Numbered from the stretch's first letter, positions 53,687 through 63,325 are shown. The stretch is DNA of 64,000 nucleotides from Bradyrhizobium zhanjiangense (GCF_004114935.1 NZ_CP022221.1:5415001-5479000), one strand, 5' to 3'. The notes: generated by a model not told the origin, from the sequence alone. Made by a program: numbers and translations.

Positions 53687-56184
53687 TACAGCCCGCCGGT
53701 GCCCGGCCGCATGAAGAAGCCGGAATCCGGCTGCTGCTGCTGCGACGCCGGCATGCGCCCGTCGGCATCGGCCACGCCGATGACCGAATAATTATCCGGC
53801 GGCGCCGTGCCCGGCTTGAAGGCTTCGAGGATGGTTCCGCCGGTCTCGCCGGGACCTGCGCGCATGCCGGTCTTGGAGACAACGCGCACGAGCTTGATGC
53901 CGGCCGGCACCTTGAACGGAACGGCGGGCTTGTCGGCGAGCGCAAGCTTGAGGAAATCGCGCGCGATGGGAGCTGCCAGATGGCCGCCGGTCGCGGCATT
54001 GCCTTTGCCGAGCGGGCGCGGCTTGTCGTAGCCCATATAGATGGCGACGGCGACGTCGGGCGAGAAGCCGACGAACCAGGCGTCCTTGGCCTCGTTGGTG
54101 GTGCCGGTCTTACCGGCGATCGGCTTGCCGACTTCCTTGACCACGGTCGCGGTACCGGCCTGCACCACGCCTTCCATCAGCTCGGTGATCTGATAGGCGG
54201 TCATGGAATCCAGCACCTGCTCACGGCGGTCGATCAGCTGCGGCTCGGCCTGATTCTTCCAGCCGCCCGGCGCGTCGCAGCCGCGGCATTCGCGCTGGTC
54301 GTGCTTGAAGATGGTGCGGCCGTAGCGGTCCTGGATGCGGTCGATCAAGGTCGGCTTCACCCGGCGGCCGCCATTGGCGAGCATCGAGTAAGCCGTGACC
54401 ATGCGCATCGCCGTCGTTTCGCCAGCGCCGAGCGCGTAGGACAGATAGTTCGGCAGCTCGTCATAGACGCCGAAGCGGCGGGCATATTCGCCGATCAAGG
54501 GCATGCCGATGTCCTGCGCGAGGCGCACCGTCACGGTGTTCAGCGACTGCCGCAGCGCGTTGCGCAGCGTCACCGGTCCCTGGAACTTGCCCGAGGAGAA
54601 GTTTTCAGGCCGCCACACGCCGGCGCCCTGGCCCTGATCGATTTCGATCGGCGCGTCGAGTACCACGGTCGACGGCGTATAGCCGTTGTCGAGCGCGGCC
54701 GAATAGACGATCGGCTTGAACGACGAACCCGGCTGCCGATAGGCCTGCGTGGCGCGATTGAACTGGCTCTGGTCGAACGAGAAGCCGCCGACCATCGCGA
54801 GCACGCGGCCGGTCCAGGGATCCATCACCACCATCGCGCCCGACACTTCGGGGATCTGACGCAGCCGGTACTGGCCCTCGACGGGCTGACCGTCCTTGTA
54901 GAGCGGATCGGCATAAATGACGTCGCCGGGCTGGAGCACCTGCGACACCGCCGTCGGCGTCTTGCCCCTTGTGCCGCCCTGCGTGGCCCGCGCCCAGCGC
55001 ACGCCGTCGACCGTGACGATGCCTGTCTCGCGCTGCTTGCTGATGGCACCGCCCAGCTCGCGGCTCGGCTGGAAGCCGATGCGCGCCGACTGGTCGCTGG
55101 TTTCCAGCACCACCGCCATGCGCCATGGCGAGATGTCGGAGAGCGATTTGATCTCGGCGAGCTTCACGCCCCAGTCGCCCGAAATATCGAGCTTGCTCAT
55201 GGCACCGCGATAGCCCTGCTGCTCGTCATAGTTCACGAGGCCGGCAACCATGGTCTTGCGCGCCATGACCTGGATCTTCGGATCGAGCGTGGTGCGGACA
55301 GAGAGGCCGCCCTCATACAGCTTCTTCTCGCCATAGCGCTCGAAGATGTCGCGGCGGACTTCCTCGGCGAAATATTCGCCGGCGAAAGTGTGGGCCCCGT
55401 TGGAGCGGCTGGTGACGGCGAGCGGCTCCTTGCGCGCCTTCTCGGCGTCGGCCTGCTTGATCCAGCCGTTCTCCTGGAGACGGTCGATCACATAGTTGCG
55501 GCGCTCGATGGCGCGGTCGCGGTTGCGCACCGGATGCAGGGTCGCCGGCATCTTCGGCAGCGCGGCCAGATAAGCGGCTTCCGCAACGGTGAGCTCGTTC
55601 ACTGACTTATCGAAATAGACCAGCGACGCCGCCGCGATGCCGTAGGCGCCGAGGCCGAGATAGATTTCGTTCAGATACAGCTCGAGGATCTTGTCCTTCG
55701 AGTAGGTCTTCTCGATGCGCATCGCCAGCAAGGCTTCTTTGATCTTGCGCGCGAAGGAGACCTCGTTGGTCAGAAGGAAGTTCTTGGCGACCTGCTGGGT
55801 GATGGTGGAGGCGCCTTGCGGACGCCGATTCGAGCCGTAGTTCTGGATGTAAAGCAGACCGGCGCGCGCCATGCCGGTGTAGTCGATGCCGCCATGCTCG
55901 TAGAAATTCTTGTCCTCGGCCGCCAGGAACGCGTTGATCACGAGCTTGGGCACGGCCTGGATCGGCAGATACAGCCGCCGCTCCTTGGCGTATTCGCCGA
56001 GCAGCGAACCGTCGACCGCGTGCACGCGGGTCATCACCGGCGGCTCGTAATCCTGAAGCTGAGAGTAGTCCGGCAAGTCCTTGGAGAAATGCCAGATCAG
56101 GCCTGCCACGGCCCCGACACCGACAAGGAACACCACTGTTCCCGCGGCGAACAGGAAGCCCATGAACCGCACCAGCAAGCGCAT
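53683..56184 (-). CDS. mrcA: penicillin-binding protein 1A
   Basis: A bifunctional class A PBP of 833 residues. Signal-anchor helix (about 8-32), GT51 transglycosylase with catalytic E90 in AAEDKNFYEHGG (88-99), and a C-terminal transpeptidase with the SxxK of SSFKPIVYS, the SxN-like motif and KTGT in AGKTGTTNEAKDAWF. Polymerises and cross-links peptidoglycan. It is 301 bp downstream of amiC on the same strand; the gap carries three palindromic repeats. Confidence 0.95.
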   Translation of the reverse strand: MRLLVRFMGFLFAAGTVVFLVGVGAVAGLIWHFSKDLPDYSQLQDYEPPVMTRVHAVDGSLLGEYAKERRLYLPIQAVPKLVINAFLAAEDKNFYEHGGIDYTGMARAGLLYIQNYGSNRRPQGASTITQQVAKNFLLTNEVSFARKIKEALLAMRIEKTYSKDKILELYLNEIYLGLGAYGIAAASLVYFDKSVNELTVAEAAYLAALPKMPATLHPVRNRDRAIERRNYVIDRLQENGWIKQADAEKARKEPLAVTSRSNGAHTFAGEYFAEEVRRDIFERYGEKKLYEGGLSVRTTLDPKIQVMARKTMVAGLVNYDEQQGYRGAMSKLDISGDWGVKLAEIKSLSDISPWRMAVVLETSDQSARIGFQPSRELGGAISKQRETGIVTVDGVRWARATQGGTRGKTPTAVSQVLQPGDVIYADPLYKDGQPVEGQYRLRQIPEVSGAMVVMDPWTGRVLAMVGGFSFDQSQFNRATQAYRQPGSSFKPIVYSAALDNGYTPSTVVLDAPIEIDQGQGAGVWRPENFSSGKFQGPVTLRNALRQSLNTVTVRLAQDIGMPLIGEYARRFGVYDELPNYLSYALGAGETTAMRMVTAYSMLANGGRRVKPTLIDRIQDRYGRTIFKHDQRECRGCDAPGGWKNQAEPQLIDRREQVLDSMTAYQITELMEGVVQAGTATVVKEVGKPIAGKTGTTNEAKDAWFVGFSPDVAVAIYMGYDKPRPLGKGNAATGGHLAAPIARDFLKLALADKPAVPFKVPAGIKLVRVVSKTGMRAGPGETGGTILEAFKPGTAPPDNYSVIGVADADGRMPASQQQQPDSGFFMRPGTGGLY

Positions 56185-56485
56185 TATGTGTTTATCCGTT
56201 CAAACTCTGGATCAGCCCAGTATCAGCCCCTTGGCACCCCAAACAGGGGCCAACCCTTACGTCACGAATTCACCGGCTTACGCAATCACATCAGTGCCGG
56301 ATTTTAGACGCCTGCCGAGCGGGATTCTCTCTCCGATTCCGGAACCCCCTGCGGCATTTTTATAAAGCGCCCGCTGTGGCCAAACTAGGGCTTTTGCGGC
56401 GGGACGGAAAAACCCTTTCAGTTCGAAGACCCCCGGTCGTCAATTTGACGATCCCCACGTCGTCAATTTGACGATCCCCGGGTCG
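56185..56485. other. intergenic region between amiC and PBP1A genes
   Basis: A 301-bp stretch with no gene. The part nearest amiC holds three 23-bp repeats. The rest, including the AT-rich AGCGGGATTCTCTCTCCG and TTTTTATAAAG tracts, is the likely promoter area for the PBP1A gene. Confidence 0.45.
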
Positions 56486-56502
56486 TCAATTTGACGATCC
56501 CG
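56437..56502. repeat. three 23-bp tandem repeats with internal palindrome CGTCAATTTGACG
   Basis: TCGTCAATTTGACGATCCCC occurs at 56437 and 56460, and TCGTCAATTTGACGATCCC at 56483, with a 23-bp period. Each contains the perfect 6-bp inverted repeat CGTCAA-T-TTGACG. The third copy forms the end of the amiC reading frame (Ser, Ser, Asn, stop). The two others lie after the stop, toward the PBP1A gene. Confidence 0.85.
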
Positions 56503-57781
56503 CCGTGGCCATCCGCTTGGCCAAAAACCCGTCGATCGCCTGCGCCATGGACCCCACGGCGCGGGAGCGCCAGCCCTCGGAGACCAGGTGCTCGAGGTCG
56601 CCCTTGTTCGAGACATAGCCGATCTCGACCAGCACCGAGGGCACGTCGGGCGCCTTCAGGACCCGGAAGCCGGCCGACTTCAGGGGATGCTTGTGCATCC
56701 GCACCGTTGACTTCATTTCCCCCATCAGCAGACGGGCAAAACGATTTGAAAAGGTGCGGGTTTCCCGCTGCGTGAGGTCGATCAATATGTCGGCGACGTC
56801 GGTCGGCTCCTCCGCGAGGTTGAAGCCAGCAATCGCGTCCGCCCGGTTCTCGGCGTCCGCCAGCCGCTGGGCCTCGGCGTCGGAGGCCTTATCGGAGAGC
56901 GTGTAGATGGTCGCGCCCTGCGCATCGCCCTCGGCACGTGGCAGCGCATCGGCATGAATCGAGACGAACAAAGCGGCCTTGAGGTTGCGGGCGATCTTGG
57001 TCCGGTCATTGAGGGGAATGAAGGTATCGTCGTCCCGCGTCATGACCACGCGGTATTTGCCGGCCTTTTCCAGTCTATCGCGTAGCGCCAGCCCAAAGGC
57101 CAGGACGAGGTTCTTCTCGCTCTCGCCGCTCGACTGCGTACCGTTATCGATACCGCCATGGCCGGGATCAATCACGACCACCGGACGGCCATCGGCCTTC
57201 TGCTGCGCGGTATCCGGGGTCGCCGTAGTGGGAAACGTGGCAGGCGGCGCCTCGGCGATCGCGGGCCTCAGCTCGGGACGGTTTTCGGGGGCGAGCGAGG
57301 GCACAAAGGCGGCGCGGTCGACCTCTTCCAGCTCGAGCACGAGACGGGCCGGCTGGCCATTGGCGGCGTCGACCACGTAGGAATTGGCGATCTTCGCCGG
57401 CCCGGTCAGGTCGAACACGATTCGCGAGCCGCCGGGCATGACGAGCCCGTAGCGGAAGGCCTTGACCAGCCCCCGCCCCCCGCTGCCGGTACCGGCGGGC
57501 AGCTGAAAATTGACTTGCGGCACATCCACCACCACGCGGTAGGGGTCGGCGAGCGTGACGGCACGAAAGGTAACGGTCTGGTCGATGTCGAGGATGAAGC
57601 GGGTCTGCTTGCCGTCGCCAGCCAGACGGGCTGCCGAAGCGGTGGGAAAATTCGCGACCGCAACAGAGGGTTGTGGCTGGCTTTCCGCTGCGCTCAGGCG
57701 CGAGGAATCGGCATATGGCAATGCTGCGGCGCACAGCAGCGCGCATCCCAGCAAAACCCTTTGATTTGTGCGGCTCGCCAC
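56486..57781 (-). CDS. amiC: N-acetylmuramoyl-L-alanine amidase, AMIN domain (AmiC type)
   Basis: A 431-residue periplasmic amidase that cuts the sugar-peptide bond of peptidoglycan during cell separation. A signal peptide or anchor (to about residue 33) leads into an AMIN domain (about 55-150) and an Amidase_3 domain starting VVIDPGHGGIDNG (202-214). Zn ligands H208 and E222 (SGESEKN) are present, and VSIHADA and VLVEIGYVSN complete the set. The gene's 3' end coincides with a repeat of the 23-bp palindrome element. It runs toward the PBP1A gene. Confidence 0.93.
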   Translation of the reverse strand: MASRTNQRVLLGCALLCAAALPYADSSRLSAAESQPQPSVAVANFPTASAARLAGDGKQTRFILDIDQTVTFRAVTLADPYRVVVDVPQVNFQLPAGTGSGGRGLVKAFRYGLVMPGGSRIVFDLTGPAKIANSYVVDAANGQPARLVLELEEVDRAAFVPSLAPENRPELRPAIAEAPPATFPTTATPDTAQQKADGRPVVVIDPGHGGIDNGTQSSGESEKNLVLAFGLALRDRLEKAGKYRVVMTRDDDTFIPLNDRTKIARNLKAALFVSIHADALPRAEGDAQGATIYTLSDKASDAEAQRLADAENRADAIAGFNLAEEPTDVADILIDLTQRETRTFSNRFARLLMGEMKSTVRMHKHPLKSAGFRVLKAPDVPSVLVEIGYVSNKGDLEHLVSEGWRSRAVGSMAQAIDGFLAKRMATAGSSN

Positions 57782-58087
57782 CGAATTCCGTGCCTCCGAG
57801 CAGCCTCTTTAACGCAATAGAACCACAGGGTTAAACGATCCTTAATGACGGATGTGCGAAACTCGCTGACTGTGACCGCCGTGCGACGCTCCCTTGCACG
57901 GATGGCTCATTCCTCGTATGTACGGACTGCTGACGGCCGATATTCCCGGTTGTGTCGCATCAGCCTCCCGGTGCAGCGCCGGAACTCTCAAGGTTTGGGA
58001 ATTCCAGCGTTTTCCGTTCCCCCTCTAAGACCAGCGCGGTGCGCGGCAACGAGATGGAGCGGGTCAAGCTCCGGCGGCGGACGGTCC

Positions 58088-58136
58088 TGGGTTACCACTC
58101 ACGTTACCCGGGCGGTTCTGACAGCGACGTAACCCA
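58088..58136 (+). promoter_or_regulatory. stem-loop in the rne leader (outer stem TGGGTTAC / GTAACCCA)
   Basis: TGGGTTAC (58088-58095) and GTAACCCA (58129-58136) are exact inverted repeats 33 nt apart. The inner sequence holds ACGTTACCCGGGCG, which offers an alternative partner for the left arm, so two exclusive structures are possible. Confidence 0.45.
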
Positions 58137-58141
58137 TTAAG

Positions 58142-58167
58142 CCGGTCTCTTGATCCCAAGGGACCGG
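58142..58167 (+). promoter_or_regulatory. strong 11-bp hairpin in the rne leader
   Basis: CCGGTCTCTTG (58142-58152) pairs with CAAGGGACCGG (58157-58167), with one G-U pair, around the tetraloop ATCC. No T tract follows, so it is not a normal terminator. About 322 nt before the rne ATG; a candidate element of RNase E autoregulation. Confidence 0.55.
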
Positions 58168-58489
58168 TTCGTGATCCCCCAAGGCGAGCGCGCTCGCGCC
58201 ATGCCTGGCCAGCAGCAACTGATTGAGGGGCGGCCTCGCCGCCCAATGTTTCATACGGGCCGACGCTTGATGCGCCAGACTGTGCCGACGAATTCTAAAG
58301 GACCATTCGCGACGCTGCGGATTGAAAATTCCGCGCGCCACATTGGTCCTGAAGCTTCCGGTTCGGCAAGGCGCGAGAGACGGCGTTTCGGCCTTCCCCT
58401 CACCCCCGAATCAGGTGGACCGTCGCGTCACCCGGCGGCGCGATACGCGCCCACGGTGAATCGCGCCCGCCGCCGCCAAGAGTTAAGAC

Positions 58490-61400
58490 ATGCCCAACAA
58501 GATGTTGATCGATGCCACCCACCCGGAAGAGACCCGGGTCGTCGTGGTCCGCGGCAATCGCGTCGAAGAGTTTGACTTCGAGACCGCACAACGCAAGCAA
58601 CTGCGCGGGAATATCTACCTCGCCAAGGTCACCAGGGTCGAACCCTCGCTCCAAGCCGCTTTCGTCGAATATGGCGGCAACCGCCACGGCTTCCTCGCAT
58701 TCAGCGAAATCCATCCCGATTACTACCAGATCCCGGTCGCCGACCGGCAGGCGCTGATCGAGGCCGAGGAACAGGCTCATCGCGAGGCCGAGGAAGAGAG
58801 CGAGAACCGCTCCCACGGCCGCCGCCGCTCGCGCCACCGCAACGCCCGTCGCCGCGGCCACGGCGAACGCGTCCGCAGCGACATCGTCGAAGGCCTCGAG
58901 GCCGGCGCCGACCCCGCGGCCCAGCCGGTCGAGGGCGAGGCCCTGCCGGCGCAGACTGAAGGCGCTTCGCACGAAGGCGAGCACCTGCACGCCGATGCCG
59001 AGCATCATGGCGAGTACGACGGCCACGATCATCACGAAGACGATCATGGCGATCATCAGCCCCATGATGACGATCACCAACACGCCCACGCTGATGACGA
59101 CCAGGGTGATCACGGCGAGCACGATCATCACGACCATGATCAAGCCGACGAGACGCCCGCGCCTGTCGCGGCCGTCGGCGCCGAGCCCGTGGTTGCGGCC
59201 GAGACCGTTGCCGAGCCGCAGGAGGCCGTTGCCCCCGAAGCCCACGCCGAGGCTTTCGCCGAAGCGGTAGCTGTCGCCGCTGAACCAGCCGATGCCGTTT
59301 ACGCCGCCGACGCGGCGCATGCCAAGGCCGCGGAAGTGACGGCTGACGAAGAGGACGAGGACGAGGACGGCGAGGAAGCCGAAGAGGAACTCGTCGAATC
59401 CGTCGGCGGCGACGACGTGCTGGAGGAAGTGCCGGAGCGCACCTTCCGCCCGCGCCGCCAGTACAAGATCCAGGAGGTCATCAAGCGCCGCCAGGTGATG
59501 CTGGTGCAGGTCGTCAAGGAAGAGCGCGGCAACAAAGGCGCTGCGCTGACGACCTATCTGTCGCTCGCCGGCCGCTATGCCGTCTTGATGCCCAACACTG
59601 CGCGCGGCGGCGGCATCAGCCGCAAGATTACCAGCGCCCAGGACCGGTCGCGCCTGAAGGAAGTGGTGCAGGATCTCGACGTGCCCGAGGGCATGGGCAT
59701 CATCCTGCGCACCGCCGGCGCTGCCCGCACCAAGCCCGAGATCAAGCGCGACTTCGAATATCTGATCCGGATGTGGGAGACGGTGCGCGACCTGACGCTG
59801 AAGTCGCAGGCCCCGACCCTCGTCTACGAGGAAGGCTCGTTGATCAAGCGCTCGCTGCGCGACCTCTACAACAAGGAGATCGACGAGATCCAGGTGGCCG
59901 GCGAATCCGGCTACCGCGAAGCGCGCGACTTCATGAAGATGCTGATGCCCGCCAATGTCAGCGCGGTGAAGCAGTATCGCGACGGCCAGCCGCTATTCTC
60001 GCGGATGGGTGTCGAGAGCCAGCTGGATGCGATGTTCTCGCCGACCGTACAGCTTCGCTCCGGCGGCTATATCGTCATCAACCAGACCGAAGCGCTGGTC
60101 TCGATCGACGTCAACTCGGGACGATCGACCCGCGAGCACCATATCGAGGACACCGCGCTCAAGACCAATCTGGAGGCTGCCGAAGAGGTCGCCCGTCAGC
60201 TCCGCCTGCGCGACCTCGCCGGCCTGATCGTCATCGACTTCATCGACATGGACGAGAAGCGCAACAACCGTGCGGTCGAGCGCAAGCTGTCTGATTGCCT
60301 CAGGCAGGATCGCGCGCGCATCCAGGTCGGACGCATCTCGCATTTCGGCCTGCTGGAAATGTCGCGCCAGCGCATTCGCGCCAGCGTGCTGGAGAGTTCG
60401 ACCGATCCCTGCCCGCATTGCGGCGGCACCGGTCATGTCCGCTCGGTCTCCTCGGTGGCGCTCCAGTTGCTGCGCGGCCTCGAAGAGATCCTGATGAAGG
60501 GCGCGACCCACAATCTCGTGGTTCGCACCCGCACCGACGTCGCGCTCTACGTGCTGAACCACAAGCGCGGTCATCTGCGTGATCTCGAGAACGGCTTCAA
60601 GGTCACGCTGTCGGTCATCGCCGATCAGTCCGTCAGCGGACCTCAGGCTTACGTTATCGACCGCGGCGAGCAGGTGCATACGCTGGAAGCTGCCAAGGCG
60701 CTGCTTGCGGCGCAGGCGGCTGCGAGCCCGCCGCCCCTGGTCGAAGACGCCTATGAGGACGAGGAGTTCGATGCGGAGCTGGAATCCGAGATCGAGTCCG
60801 AGGAGACCGAAGGGCTCGCCGAGGAGCAGGCCGCCGGTGAGGCAGCCCCCGAGCAGGACGGCCAGCGCCGCAAGCGCCGCCGCCGCCGCCGCGGCCGTGG
60901 CGGCCAGCGCGACGGCGAGTTGCGCGAGGATAACGCACCCACGCTTCCTGAGGCCGCTATGGCCGCCGGCGAAGCCGAAGAGGATTCAGAGTCCGAGCAG
61001 GATGGCGAGGAAGGCGAGGAACAGGCCGCCCGCGGCGAGCAGCAGGGCGGCGGTGAGCGCCGACGTCGGCGTGGTCGCCGCGGTGGACGCCGTCGGCGCG
61101 GTGGCGCCGAGGAAGGTCTTGCCGGCTCCATCGGCGACGAGCTCGCTGCCAATGCGCCGCCGGAGGCGACCGACGCAGTCGCCGATTTCGACAGCTTTGG
61201 CAACGAGGCCGCGCCCTCGATTGCACAGGGCGAACACATCGCCGAACCACAGGCGGCGCAGCCTGAACCGCGCGCCGACGTGCAGAGTGAGGCGCCGCCC
61301 CGGCCGGAGCCGGCTCCCGTCACGGCGACCGCAGCGCCGGTCGAAGAGCCCGTCGACGACAAGGCCGCGCGACGCCGCTCCACCGTCCGGGAAAAGGTGA

Positions 61401-61570
61401 GCTTCCTGCTGCACAGCCAGCCCGAACCCGCGACACCGGTTGCGCAGCCGACCGAACCGGTTGCTGCGCCCGCGCCAGCAGCTGAGCCCGCACCGCAAGC
61501 CGCAAACGAACCTCCGGCCGCCCCGCGCCGTGCCGGCTGGTGGTCGCGCCGCTTCGGTGGCGGCGAATAA
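58490..61570 (+). CDS. rne: ribonuclease E
   Basis: A 1026-residue endoribonuclease that initiates mRNA decay and rRNA/tRNA processing and organises the degradosome. S1 RNA-binding domain: its first half is residues 36-85, then an insertion of about 240 residues that is acidic and His-rich (19 His within 161-217), then the remainder resumes near 325 (YKIQEVIKRRQVMLVQVVKEE). Catalytic DNase I-like Asp residues lie in VSIDVNSGRSTR and VIDFIDMD. The Zn-link is CPHC (C641, C644). The C-terminal 250 residues are disordered with Arg-rich and Pro/Ala-rich blocks for partners. A helicase of RhlE type is in the same window. Confidence 0.95.
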   Translation: MPNKMLIDATHPEETRVVVVRGNRVEEFDFETAQRKQLRGNIYLAKVTRVEPSLQAAFVEYGGNRHGFLAFSEIHPDYYQIPVADRQALIEAEEQAHREAEEESENRSHGRRRSRHRNARRRGHGERVRSDIVEGLEAGADPAAQPVEGEALPAQTEGASHEGEHLHADAEHHGEYDGHDHHEDDHGDHQPHDDDHQHAHADDDQGDHGEHDHHDHDQADETPAPVAAVGAEPVVAAETVAEPQEAVAPEAHAEAFAEAVAVAAEPADAVYAADAAHAKAAEVTADEEDEDEDGEEAEEELVESVGGDDVLEEVPERTFRPRRQYKIQEVIKRRQVMLVQVVKEERGNKGAALTTYLSLAGRYAVLMPNTARGGGISRKITSAQDRSRLKEVVQDLDVPEGMGIILRTAGAARTKPEIKRDFEYLIRMWETVRDLTLKSQAPTLVYEEGSLIKRSLRDLYNKEIDEIQVAGESGYREARDFMKMLMPANVSAVKQYRDGQPLFSRMGVESQLDAMFSPTVQLRSGGYIVINQTEALVSIDVNSGRSTREHHIEDTALKTNLEAAEEVARQLRLRDLAGLIVIDFIDMDEKRNNRAVERKLSDCLRQDRARIQVGRISHFGLLEMSRQRIRASVLESSTDPCPHCGGTGHVRSVSSVALQLLRGLEEILMKGATHNLVVRTRTDVALYVLNHKRGHLRDLENGFKVTLSVIADQSVSGPQAYVIDRGEQVHTLEAAKALLAAQAAASPPPLVEDAYEDEEFDAELESEIESEETEGLAEEQAAGEAAPEQDGQRRKRRRRRRGRGGQRDGELREDNAPTLPEAAMAAGEAEEDSESEQDGEEGEEQAARGEQQGGGERRRRRGRRGGRRRRGGAEEGLAGSIGDELAANAPPEATDAVADFDSFGNEAAPSIAQGEHIAEPQAAQPEPRADVQSEAPPRPEPAPVTATAAPVEEPVDDKAARRRSTVREKVSFLLHSQPEPATPVAQPTEPVAAPAPAAEPAPQAANEPPAAPRRAGWWSRRFGGGE

Positions 61571-61587
61571 AGCCGAATATCGAATGC

Positions 61588-61615
61588 AAAACGCCCGGCA
61601 CAGCCGGGCGTTTTT
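61588..61615 (+). terminator. intrinsic terminator after rne
   Basis: AAACGCCCGGC (61589-61599) pairs with GCCGGGCGTTT (61603-61613) around a 3-nt loop and continues TTTTTG. A strong Rho-independent terminator placed 18 bp after the rne stop. Confidence 0.85.
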
Positions 61616-61786
61616 GTTTGGGCGCTCTCTTGCTCGCACGACGGCGTAGTTCGTCGTCACCAAGCGAAGCGGCGTGATCTGGCGGAGCTGGAGAGAATCT
61701 CCAAAACGCAAAAACTCGGTGGCAGCGCGCCCAACCGAGTGTCCGGTGTGCTAGATCGTCTTCACGATTTGAAAGGGGATTGGCAT

Positions 61787-63283
61787 TTGTCAGAGCTTTG
61801 CGATTCCAGTGCCGTCGAACTGCGCCGCCTGCTGGCCACCCGGGCGATCTCGCCCGTCGAGCTGCTGGAGTCCTGTCTGTCGCGGATCGCCGCCATCAAT
61901 CCGGCCGTTAACGCCGTCGTGACGCTGGACGTATCAGGCGCACGCGCCGCGGCCAAGGAGGCCGAGGCCGCCATCCTGCGCGGCGAGGATCGTGGCGCCC
62001 TGCATGGGCTCCCCGTTCTCATCAAGGACACCCAGGACACGGCCGGGCTGCGCAGCACCTATGGCAGCCCGCTGCTCAGAGATAACGTCCCGGCGGCCGA
62101 CCAGGGCTCGATCGCGCGGCTGCGTGCAGCCGGCGCCATCATCTTCGGCAAGACCAACACGCCGGAATGGGCCGCGGGCGGCAACACCCGCAACCCCGTG
62201 TTCGGCGCAACCGGCAATCCGTTCGATCCGATGCGCTCGGCGGCCGGCTCATCCGGCGGCTCGGCGGTGGCGCTCGCCTGCGGCATGGCTCCGCTCGCTT
62301 CCGGCTCGGACACGGGCGGCTCCTTGCGCAATCCGGCGGGCTACGCCGGCATTGTCGGCATGCGTCCGTCCTACGGCCTCGTGGCCAGCGAGAAGCGCGC
62401 GTTCGGCTGGTCCAATCTGTCGACCGACGGGCCGATGGCGCGCAATGTCGCCGACACCGCGCTGATGCTGTCGGTGATGGCGAGTGACGATGCGCGCGAT
62501 CCGCTTGCCTATACGCTGCCCGGCGAGCCGTTGCGCGGCTGCGCCGAGCGCTGGGCCGCGCCGCGTCCCGCCGAGCTCGGCAAGCTGCGCCTCGCCTTCA
62601 CCGAGGACTTTGGCTTCGCCCCGACCGAGCAGGCGATCCGGCGCGTGTTCCGGCAGCGCGTTGGCAAGCTTGCACCGCTCTTCGCCGCATGCCGCGAAGC
62701 GACGCCGGATTGCGCCGGCGCAGACGACGCCTTCGCCGTGCTGCGCGCGGGCATGTTCCTGGCGACGCACGGCAAGAACTACAAGGAGCGTCCCGAGATG
62801 CTCGGCCCCAATGTCCGCGCCAATGTCGAGGAAGGACTCGGCTACACGCTCGAAGACCATGCGCGCGCCGCAACGACACAGACGCGGATCTATCGCGCCT
62901 ATCAGAGCTTCTTCGAAGCGACCGACGTGCTGATCAGCCCGACCATCACCCTGAGTCCGCGGCCGTGGTCGGAACTCTACCCCGCCGAGATCGACGGCAC
63001 GCCGACAAAATCCTACTTCCACTGGCTCGCGCTCGCTTATGCCGTCACGCTTCCCGGCCATCCCGCCATCAGTATTCCGCTCGGCCTCGATGAAGCCGGC
63101 CTGCCCTTCGGCCTCCAGATCGTCGGCCCGCGCGGTGGCGATGCCGTCGTGCTCTCGGTCGCCGCGAGCATCGAAGCGGCGTTCGCGGATGATGCGCAAT
63201 TGTGCCGGCCGGTCCCCGATCTGGCGCGGCTCGCCGCGGCGCCGCCGCTGTCGGCCGCACCAGGCTTCCTCGCCTGGGAATGA
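61787..63283 (+). CDS. amidase-signature family hydrolase
   Basis: A 498-residue enzyme from the TTG at 61787, chosen because AAAGGGG lies 9-10 bases before it; an in-frame GTG at 61739 would give 514 residues. The Lys-cisSer-Ser triad is K80 (VLIKDTQDT), S155 (GSSGGS) and S179 (DTGGSLRNPA). Members hydrolyse amides of varied small molecules; GatA is a relative, but no gatB or gatC is adjacent. It lies 42 bp before the DadA-like oxidase gene on the same strand, so a shared catabolic role is possible. Confidence 0.88.
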   Translation: MSELCDSSAVELRRLLATRAISPVELLESCLSRIAAINPAVNAVVTLDVSGARAAAKEAEAAILRGEDRGALHGLPVLIKDTQDTAGLRSTYGSPLLRDNVPAADQGSIARLRAAGAIIFGKTNTPEWAAGGNTRNPVFGATGNPFDPMRSAAGSSGGSAVALACGMAPLASGSDTGGSLRNPAGYAGIVGMRPSYGLVASEKRAFGWSNLSTDGPMARNVADTALMLSVMASDDARDPLAYTLPGEPLRGCAERWAAPRPAELGKLRLAFTEDFGFAPTEQAIRRVFRQRVGKLAPLFAACREATPDCAGADDAFAVLRAGMFLATHGKNYKERPEMLGPNVRANVEEGLGYTLEDHARAATTQTRIYRAYQSFFEATDVLISPTITLSPRPWSELYPAEIDGTPTKSYFHWLALAYAVTLPGHPAISIPLGLDEAGLPFGLQIVGPRGGDAVVLSVAASIEAAFADDAQLCRPVPDLARLAAAPPLSAAPGFLAWE

Positions 63284-63325
63284 CCCGACCTCGCCCACAA
63301 CCAGCCTGACAGGAGAATTCTGCCA

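Larger units (their letters stand above)
57782..58489. promoter_or_regulatory. long divergent region: amiC promoter and rne leader
   Basis: A 708-bp stretch with no convincing protein gene. It must hold the amiC promoter on the minus side and the rne promoter plus leader on the plus side. RNase E mRNAs are known in several bacteria for long, structured 5' leaders used for self-control. Two inverted repeats are visible, at 58088-58136 and 58142-58167. Confidence 0.5.

Noticed and set aside
57845..58140. Small plus-strand frames in the amiC-rne gap
   Set aside because: Composition is Arg/Ser rich, no ribosome site of note and no recognised domain; better read as leader and promoter DNA.
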